Source: Sphaerisporangium sp040683095
Lineage (GTDB): Bacteria; Actinomycetota; Actinomycetes; Streptosporangiales; Streptosporangiaceae
Reading direction: 5' to 3'
Assembly: GCF_040683095.1 (NCBI RefSeq)
Contig: NZ_JBFBCI010000032.1
Span: forward strand, 1-64,000
DNA length: 64,000 nt
Part shown: piece after piece, positions 59,298-64,000 of the stretch
Position numbering within the stretch: the first letter of the stretch is position 1
Layout: every line of letters starts with the position of its first letter
Made by a program: the position numbers and the translations under genes
The notes under the pieces: model-generated
Databases searched by the model: none
Seen by the model: only the letters and a program-made list of their open reading frames with translations
What the model was told of the DNA's origin: nothing

Positions 59298-60155
59298 TCA
59301 GCTGCAACCCTCGGCGGGTGGCGCGCCGGTGGCCGTGAACTGCAGACCGGTTCCGCCGAAGTGCTTGTCGAACAGGTTCTTGATCGTCCCGTCCTGGTAC
59401 ATCTTCACGATGGCCTTGTTGACCGCCTCGCAGGTCTCCTTGTCCCCCTTCTTGAGGCCGACGCCGTACTTCTCGTCGGTGAACGGGGCGCCGGTGACCT
59501 TCAGCGAGGAGCCTTCGCGCTTGGCGAACCCGGCGAGGATCATGTCGTCGGTGGTCACGGCGTCGATGGCGTTGCCCTTGAGCTTGGTGACGCACTCCTC
59601 GTAGGCGCCGGCCGGGACGAGCTGGACCTCGACCTTCTTGTTCTCCTTGTTGGTGCCCTCGGCGATGTTCTTCCAGGAGTTGGAGCCGGTGACCTGGCAG
59701 ATGCGCTTGCCCTTGAGGGAGTCCAGCGAGGTGATCGAGGTGTCGTCCGAGCGCACCAGCGTGTCCTGGTGGGCGATGTAGAACGGGCCGCCGAAGGTGA
59801 CCTTCGGCTTGCGGGCCTCGGTGATGGAGTACGTGGCGACGATCATGTCGACCTGGCCCTGCTGGAGGAACGTCTCGCGGTTGGCCGAGCGCGCCTCCTT
59901 CCAGGTGATGCCGGACTCCGGAACGCCCAGTTCCTTGGCGAGGTACTTCGCCACGTCGACGTCGAAGCCCTCCACCGTGCCGTCGGGCTTCTTCAGGCCG
60001 AGACCGGGCTGGTCGTACTTGACACCGATGGTCAGCTTCTTGTCGTTCTTGGCCTTCTCGAGCGCCGACGTGGGTCCGCTGCCGCCGCAGGCGGCGAGGC
60101 TGCCGGCCAGTGCCGCGGCAGACAGGAGGATGGCCCCGATCTGTCGTGAACGCAT
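59298..60155 (-). CDS. gluB: glutamate-binding lipoprotein GluB
   Basis: 285 residues. The signal peptide ends LAGSLAAC (Cys about residue 23), followed by a family-3 solute-binding fold: KLTIGVKYDQPGLGLKKPDGTVEGFDVDVAKYLAKELG and AVTTDDMILAGFAKREGSSLKV. It delivers glutamate or related amino acids to GluCD. ATG 60155 has GAGG 8 nt upstream. It lies 185 bp after gluA. Confidence 0.92.
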   Translation of the reverse strand: MRSRQIGAILLSAAALAGSLAACGGSGPTSALEKAKNDKKLTIGVKYDQPGLGLKKPDGTVEGFDVDVAKYLAKELGVPESGITWKEARSANRETFLQQGQVDMIVATYSITEARKPKVTFGGPFYIAHQDTLVRSDDTSITSLDSLKGKRICQVTGSNSWKNIAEGTNKENKKVEVQLVPAGAYEECVTKLKGNAIDAVTTDDMILAGFAKREGSSLKVTGAPFTDEKYGVGLKKGDKETCEAVNKAIVKMYQDGTIKNLFDKHFGGTGLQFTATGAPPAEGCS

Positions 60156-60340
60156 GCGTGTACCTCAGCTTTCTTGGTGGTCCTGCCTGACGTGCGGTCG
60201 GTGCTCGCCACGATGCGGCGGAGGCGCCGGGATCGCGGCGATGGTATGGACGCCGACGCGGCGTCGCGAGGGCGACGTGCCGGGCGGCCTGCGAAGCCTG
60301 GGGAACCTGGGAACGCTGGGGGCTCGGTGTGCGGGAAGCA

Positions 60341-61105
60341 TCAGTGGGTGAGGATCTTGGACAGGAAGTCCTTGGCCCTGTCCGTGCGGGGGTTGGTGAA
60401 GAACTCGTCGGGGGTGTTCTCTTCGACGATCTGGCCCTCGGCCATGAACACCACGCGGTTGGCGGCCCTGCGGGCGAAGCCCATCTCGTGGGTCACGACG
60501 ACCATCGTCATCCCGTCCCGGGCCAGGCCGATCATGACGTCGAGCACTTCCTGCACCATCTCCGGGTCCAGCGCCGAGGTCGGCTCGTCGAAGAGGATCA
60601 TCTTCGGGTCCATGGCGAGGGCGCGCGCGATGGCCGTGCGCTGCTGCTGGCCTCCGGAGAGCTGAGCCGGGTACTTCTGCGCCTGCGCGGCGATGCCGAC
60701 GCGTTCGAGCAGTTCCATGCCGCGCTTCTCGGCCTGCTCGCGGCCGACGCCCCTGACCTTGATCGGCCCCAGCGTGACGTTCTCCAGGATCGTCTTGTGG
60801 GCGAACAGGTTGAAACTCTGGAACACCATGCCGACGTCGGACCGCAGGCGGGCCAGCGCCTTGCCCTCCGCGGGCAACGGCCTGCCGTCGAAGGTGATCA
60901 CGCCGGAGTCGATGGTCTCGAGCCGGTTCATGGCGCGGCAGAGCGTCGACTTGCCTCCTCCCGACGGGCCGATCACCACGACGACCTCACCCCGGTCGAC
61001 CGTCAGGTTGATGTCCCTGAGCACGTGCAGGGAACCGAAGTTCTTGTTGACGTTCTCGACTCTGACGAGAGGAGTCGCGTCCCCGTTCTCCGTCATGCTG
61101 GACAA
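60341..61105 (-). CDS. gluA: glutamate ABC transporter ATP-binding protein GluA
   Basis: 254 residues. Walker A GPSGGGKST, Q-loop FQSFNLFAHKT, signature LSGGQQQRTAIARAL, Walker B LFDEPTSALDPE, H-loop THEMGFARRAANRV. It is the first gene of gluA-gluB-gluC-gluD. ATG 61105 is used; ATG 61096 is three codons downstream. It is divergent from miaB, 136 bp away. Confidence 0.93.
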   Translation of the reverse strand: MSSMTENGDATPLVRVENVNKNFGSLHVLRDINLTVDRGEVVVVIGPSGGGKSTLCRAMNRLETIDSGVITFDGRPLPAEGKALARLRSDVGMVFQSFNLFAHKTILENVTLGPIKVRGVGREQAEKRGMELLERVGIAAQAQKYPAQLSGGQQQRTAIARALAMDPKMILFDEPTSALDPEMVQEVLDVMIGLARDGMTMVVVTHEMGFARRAANRVVFMAEGQIVEENTPDEFFTNPRTDRAKDFLSKILTH

Positions 61106-61241
61106 CGTAAGTGGTCAAGGCCGCCAGTCACTAACCGAGCGGTACCGATCGCATCACGGCCTGGTCACGGCGGGAAGAAATTCGGGACAGGTCGGTGAGA
61201 GTGCGGCGGACGTCCCGATGCGCCTACCCTTGTCTGTTGAG

Positions 61242-62723
61242 ATGAGTGTCACCGAGGAGCGCGCCCGCACCTACGAGGTCCGCACGTACGGGTGCCAGAT
61301 GAACGTCCACGACTCCGAGCGCCTGTCCGGGCTGCTGGAGGACGCGGGTTACGTCCGGGCGGACGACGGCGAGACGGCCGACGTGGTCGTCTTCAACACC
61401 TGCGCGGTGCGCGAGAACGCAGACAACAGGTTGTACGGCAACCTGGGGCACCTGCGCCCGGCCAAGGTACGCAATCCCGGCATGCAGATCGCCGTGGGTG
61501 GCTGCCTGGCGCAGAAGGACCAGGGCGAGATCGTCCGCAGGGCCCCATGGGTCGACGTGGTCTTCGGCACGCACAACATCGGCTCGCTGCCGATGCTGCT
61601 GGAGCGCGCGCGCGTCGCCGACGAGGCGCAGGTCGAGATCAAGGAGTCGCTGGAGGTCTTCCCCAGCACGCTGCCGACCAAGCGCGAGTCGCCGTACGCC
61701 GCGTGGGTGTCGATCTCGGTCGGGTGCAACAACACCTGCACGTTCTGCATCGTCCCGGCCCTGCGCGGCAAAGAGAAGGACCGCCGCCCCGGCGACATCC
61801 TCGGCGAGGTCCGCTCGCTGGTCGACCTCGGCGTCCTGGAGGTCACGCTCCTCGGGCAGAACGTCAACACCTACGGCGTGGAGTTCGGCGACCGCCTGGC
61901 GTTCGGCAAGCTCCTGCGCGCCTGCGGCGACATCGAGGGCCTGGAGCGCGTGCGGTTCACCTCGCCCCACCCGGCGGCCTTCACCGACGACGTCATCGCC
62001 GCCATGGCCGAGACGCCGAACGTCATGCACCAGCTCCACATGCCGCTCCAGTCGGGCTCCGACCGCGTGCTGAAGGCCATGCGCCGCTCCTACCGCGCCG
62101 AGCGCTACCTCGGCATCATCGAGCGGGTGCGCGCCGCCATGCCCGACGCCGCCATCTCCACCGACATCATCGTCGGCTTCCCCGGCGAGACCGAGGAGGA
62201 CTTCCAGGGCACGCTGGAGGTCGTCCGCCGCTCCGGCTTCGCCAACGCGTTCACCTTCCAGTACTCGATCCGTCCCGGCACGCCCGCGGCCACGATGGAC
62301 GGCCAGGTGCCCAAGGAGGTCGTCCAGGAGCGCTACGAGCGGCTCGTGGCCCTTCAGGAGGACATCTCCTGGTCGGAGAACAAGGCGCAGGTCGGCCGCA
62401 CGCTGGAGGTCCTGGTGGCCGAGGGTGAGGGACGCAAGGACGACGCCACCCGGCGTATGTCCGGACGTGCCCCCGACAACCGCCTGGTCCACTTCGTCCC
62501 CGCCGATGGGGCGGTACCCCGGCCGGGGGACATGGTGACCGTCCAGGTCACCTACGCCGCGCCGCACCACCTCGTGGCCGACGGTCCCGCCCTGGCGCTG
62601 CGCCGCACCCGCGCGGGCGACGCGTGGGAGGCGCGCGAGAGCGCCGCCTGCGGCACGGGCGGGGGCTCCTCCGGCAAGCCGGGCGCGGTGTCGCTGGGCA
62701 TGCCCGCGCTGCGCCGCTCCTGA
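61242..62723 (+). CDS. miaB: tRNA (N6-isopentenyladenosine-37-C2)-methylthiotransferase
   Basis: 493-residue radical-SAM methylthiotransferase adding the 2-methylthio group to i6A37 of tRNAs reading UNN codons. UPF0004 domain: YEVRTYGCQMNVHDSERL, NTCAVRENADNRLYGN and VGGCLAQKD supply three cluster cysteines. Radical-SAM motif: CNNTCTFCIVPALRG (CxxxCxxC). The TRAM domain follows (GRTLEVLVAEGEGRKDD). The C-terminal about 50 residues are variable. A TACCCT box (61225-61230) lies 11 nt before ATG 61242, giving a very short leader; ATG 61218 lies before that box and is less likely. RimO, its paralogue, is also in the window. Confidence 0.95.
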   Translation: MSVTEERARTYEVRTYGCQMNVHDSERLSGLLEDAGYVRADDGETADVVVFNTCAVRENADNRLYGNLGHLRPAKVRNPGMQIAVGGCLAQKDQGEIVRRAPWVDVVFGTHNIGSLPMLLERARVADEAQVEIKESLEVFPSTLPTKRESPYAAWVSISVGCNNTCTFCIVPALRGKEKDRRPGDILGEVRSLVDLGVLEVTLLGQNVNTYGVEFGDRLAFGKLLRACGDIEGLERVRFTSPHPAAFTDDVIAAMAETPNVMHQLHMPLQSGSDRVLKAMRRSYRAERYLGIIERVRAAMPDAAISTDIIVGFPGETEEDFQGTLEVVRRSGFANAFTFQYSIRPGTPAATMDGQVPKEVVQERYERLVALQEDISWSENKAQVGRTLEVLVAEGEGRKDDATRRMSGRAPDNRLVHFVPADGAVPRPGDMVTVQVTYAAPHHLVADGPALALRRTRAGDAWEARESAACGTGGGSSGKPGAVSLGMPALRRS

Positions 62724-62844
62724 GCCTGGACGCGCCTGACGCCGCTCGTGAAGCCGGTTCGTGCGACGGGCCGGTTCGGGTCCGGTCCGGGAAGCGGGTG
62801 GTGAAGCCGGTCCGGGTTCCGGCTTCGGGTCCGCTTGTGTGCCT

Positions 62845-62869
62845 ATCGCCGTGCCTCCGGCACGGCGAT
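62845..62869. terminator. bidirectional terminator-like hairpin after miaB
   Basis: Perfect 11-bp arms ATCGCCGTGCC and GGCACGGCGAT with loop TCC. It lies between miaB and the convergent lipoprotein gene, preceded by several CCGGTTC/GGTCCGG repeats (62755-62830). Confidence 0.65.
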
Positions 62870-62972
62870 TCGGGGCGCTCCTTCAGGCGGCGTTCTTCCG
62901 TCGTCACCCGGAAGGAGTTCGTTCCTCACCCCTTCCTCCCTCCTCCAGAACACCGCCGCGCCCCGAACATGG

Positions 62973-63779
62973 TCAGTCGCCACGGCTGCCCATCAGGCGG
63001 TCGCAGTAGTACCGGCGGAAGTCGGTGAACTTCGCGCACGGGTCTCCCATGGGGTAGGGAGGCCGGTCCTGGACGCGCGGGGGCGTCCGCGTAGTCGTCC
63101 CCCAGGGGTTCCTGGGCGGCTCGTGCCCGTTCTGCGGCGGGGAGGCCGTACGACGAGGGGACGGCGTCGCCGAGTGCCTGGGCTCGTGGACCCGCCTGTC
63201 GCGCGGCGCGGGCACCTGTTCGCCCGGCGGCGCGGGCACCCGCCCGTACGGCGGCTCCAGGGTGCGGGGCACCTGGGGTAACGCGCGGTTCCTGAGCGCT
63301 CCGGCCCGGGGCGCGTTCCGGTACGGCCCGCGGGCCTCGCCCCCCGCCGCGGAGGCCTTCCCCTTCTTCCCGGCGGCCCCGCCGTCCTCGCCGTCCTGTC
63401 CGGGGGCGCGCTGGACGGGGACGAGCGCCGTCCAGCCTCGCTCCGGCGGCTCGCCCCTTGTTTCATATCCGGAAATTTCCGGACCCTGGTATTCGAACGG
63501 CGACCCTGCTCCCGCGACGGACTCGGCGCCCGAGCGGGTGATCGGCGCGGTGTCCGCGCCTGGCGGACGCGGCGCCGGAAACTCCGGCGGGTAGGGCGCA
63601 CCCGTCCCCGCTGGAACGGTTCCGCAGCTCATCGTCAGCCCCGCGAGGGCGAAGATCGCGGTCACTCCTGTGAAGGCGCCCGGTGTTCGACATGAGATCG
63701 GTCCAAGAGATGACAAGTCGTGATTCTTCCGTGATTGAGGTGCGCTAGCTGGTCCTATGTGGCTAGTGTGAACGACCAC
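62973..63779 (-). CDS. proline-rich lipoprotein of unknown function
   Basis: 268 residues as drawn. A hydrophobic segment with a lipobox (FALAGLTMSC) is followed by a long Pro/Arg/Gly-rich, probably disordered stretch. The C-terminal segment PCAKFTDFRRYYCDRLM looks folded or conserved, with two cysteines. The true start is uncertain: the first 40 residues before the signal segment are atypically long, and a start closer to the lipobox is likely. I do not recognise the family. It is divergent from the gene that runs off the window. Confidence 0.6.
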   Translation of the reverse strand: MVVHTSHIGPASAPQSRKNHDLSSLGPISCRTPGAFTGVTAIFALAGLTMSCGTVPAGTGAPYPPEFPAPRPPGADTAPITRSGAESVAGAGSPFEYQGPEISGYETRGEPPERGWTALVPVQRAPGQDGEDGGAAGKKGKASAAGGEARGPYRNAPRAGALRNRALPQVPRTLEPPYGRVPAPPGEQVPAPRDRRVHEPRHSATPSPRRTASPPQNGHEPPRNPWGTTTRTPPRVQDRPPYPMGDPCAKFTDFRRYYCDRLMGSRGD

Positions 63780-63828
63780 CCGCGGAAGCCGGAGCGCTTT
63801 CTCCCCGATAGGCCGCAGGAGTCACCAC

Positions 63829-64000
63829 ATGGATCGGCACGACCGTACGTCGCCGGGCCGTTACGACGAGTCCAGCCCTGTACTACCGACCGAATACCTC
63901 TCCACCGACGATTCCCCCGGTCCCCGTCAGGGCCGGCGCACCATAGCGATCAGCGCGGCCGTGGCCGTGGTCGCCGCCGCCGTCGCCGCGGGTGGGGTGG
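63829..64000 (+). CDS. N-terminal fragment of a membrane or secreted protein
   Basis: Only 57 codons are visible. ATG 63829 has AGGAG 8 nt upstream. About 38 hydrophilic residues (with YDESSPVLPTEYLSTDD) precede a hydrophobic segment (IAISAAVAVVAAAVAAGG), so it is a single-pass anchor or uncleaved signal. The family cannot be named. Confidence 0.65.
   Translation, partial: MDRHDRTSPGRYDESSPVLPTEYLSTDDSPGPRQGRRTIAISAAVAVVAAAVAAGGV

Noticed and set aside
1..64000. tRNA, rRNA, CRISPR arrays, phage or biosynthetic gene clusters.
   Set aside because: Scanned by eye for tRNA T-arm strings, regularly spaced repeats, phage structural genes and large synthases; none found. A tRNA scan would be decisive for short RNA genes.

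Overview
The window is high-GC DNA (strong third-position GC, Shine-Dalgarno GGAGG and GTG starts, many TANNNT boxes 6-7 nt from a start codon). It comes from an actinomycete, most likely a member of the Streptosporangiales; the genus cannot be decided from the sequence. Markers are menaquinone synthesis (MenA), an F420-dependent LLM oxidoreductase, a ClgR regulator, a CGAAC-N4-GTTCG LexA box before recA, and a core order I recall from actinomycetes: ftsK, rodZ-like, rimO, pgsA, cinA, clgR ... nei2 ... lhr, DUF3046, recA, recX ... gluABCD, miaB.

Layout. 0-0.4 kb: 3' end of an IS200/IS605-type tnpB with a structured right end. 0.5-6.7 kb: menA, a GNAT acetyltransferase, a CGNR zinc-finger regulator, a divergent MocR-regulator/EamA-exporter pair and a GntR/UTRA regulator. 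7.2-10.6 kb: dapA, ribonuclease J and a DUF402 protein. 10.8-12.6 kb: an IclR regulator convergent with a KDG-type sugar kinase, whose AT-rich operator region also holds a 30-codon stump of a tautomerase gene. 12.7-19.4 kb: the ftsK-to-clgR block. 19.6-20.8 kb: nei2 and an Rrf2 regulator. 21.2-30.7 kb: a sugar (probably amino-sugar) uptake locus. Two ROK regulators flank a membrane-anchored PstS-like protein, a GH3 beta-N-acetylhexosaminidase-like enzyme and a binding protein plus two permeases; no dedicated ATPase is present, so a shared MsiK-type ATPase is expected. 30.9-39.7 kb: a VanX-like dipeptidase, lhr, DUF3046, recA and a RecX with a long disordered N-terminus.

39.7-51.6 kb looks like an accessory catabolic island starting at a decayed IS605-like end. 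It carries a tartrate-dehydrogenase-like enzyme, a fluoroacetate-dehalogenase-like hydrolase, an M20 peptidase, a TetR regulator, a complete dipeptide/oligopeptide ABC transporter and an S9 peptidase. A shared operator-like sequence lies before the enzyme operon and between tetR and the transporter. 51.6-62.7 kb returns to core-type genes: rny, an F420 oxidoreductase, an S9 peptidase homologue that has lost its catalytic serine, a stray amino-acid binding lipoprotein, gluDCBA and miaB. The window ends with a proline-rich lipoprotein and the first 57 codons of a membrane or secreted protein.

The features most worth following up are the PstS-like two-pass membrane protein (22.6 kb), the 18-bp repeat inside the second ROK protein (30.1 kb), the peptide/haloacid island with its shared operator (40-51 kb), the serine-less S9 homologue (54.7 kb), the RecX extension (38.0 kb) and the tautomerase relic (12.55 kb). 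No rRNA, tRNA or CRISPR array was seen by eye.
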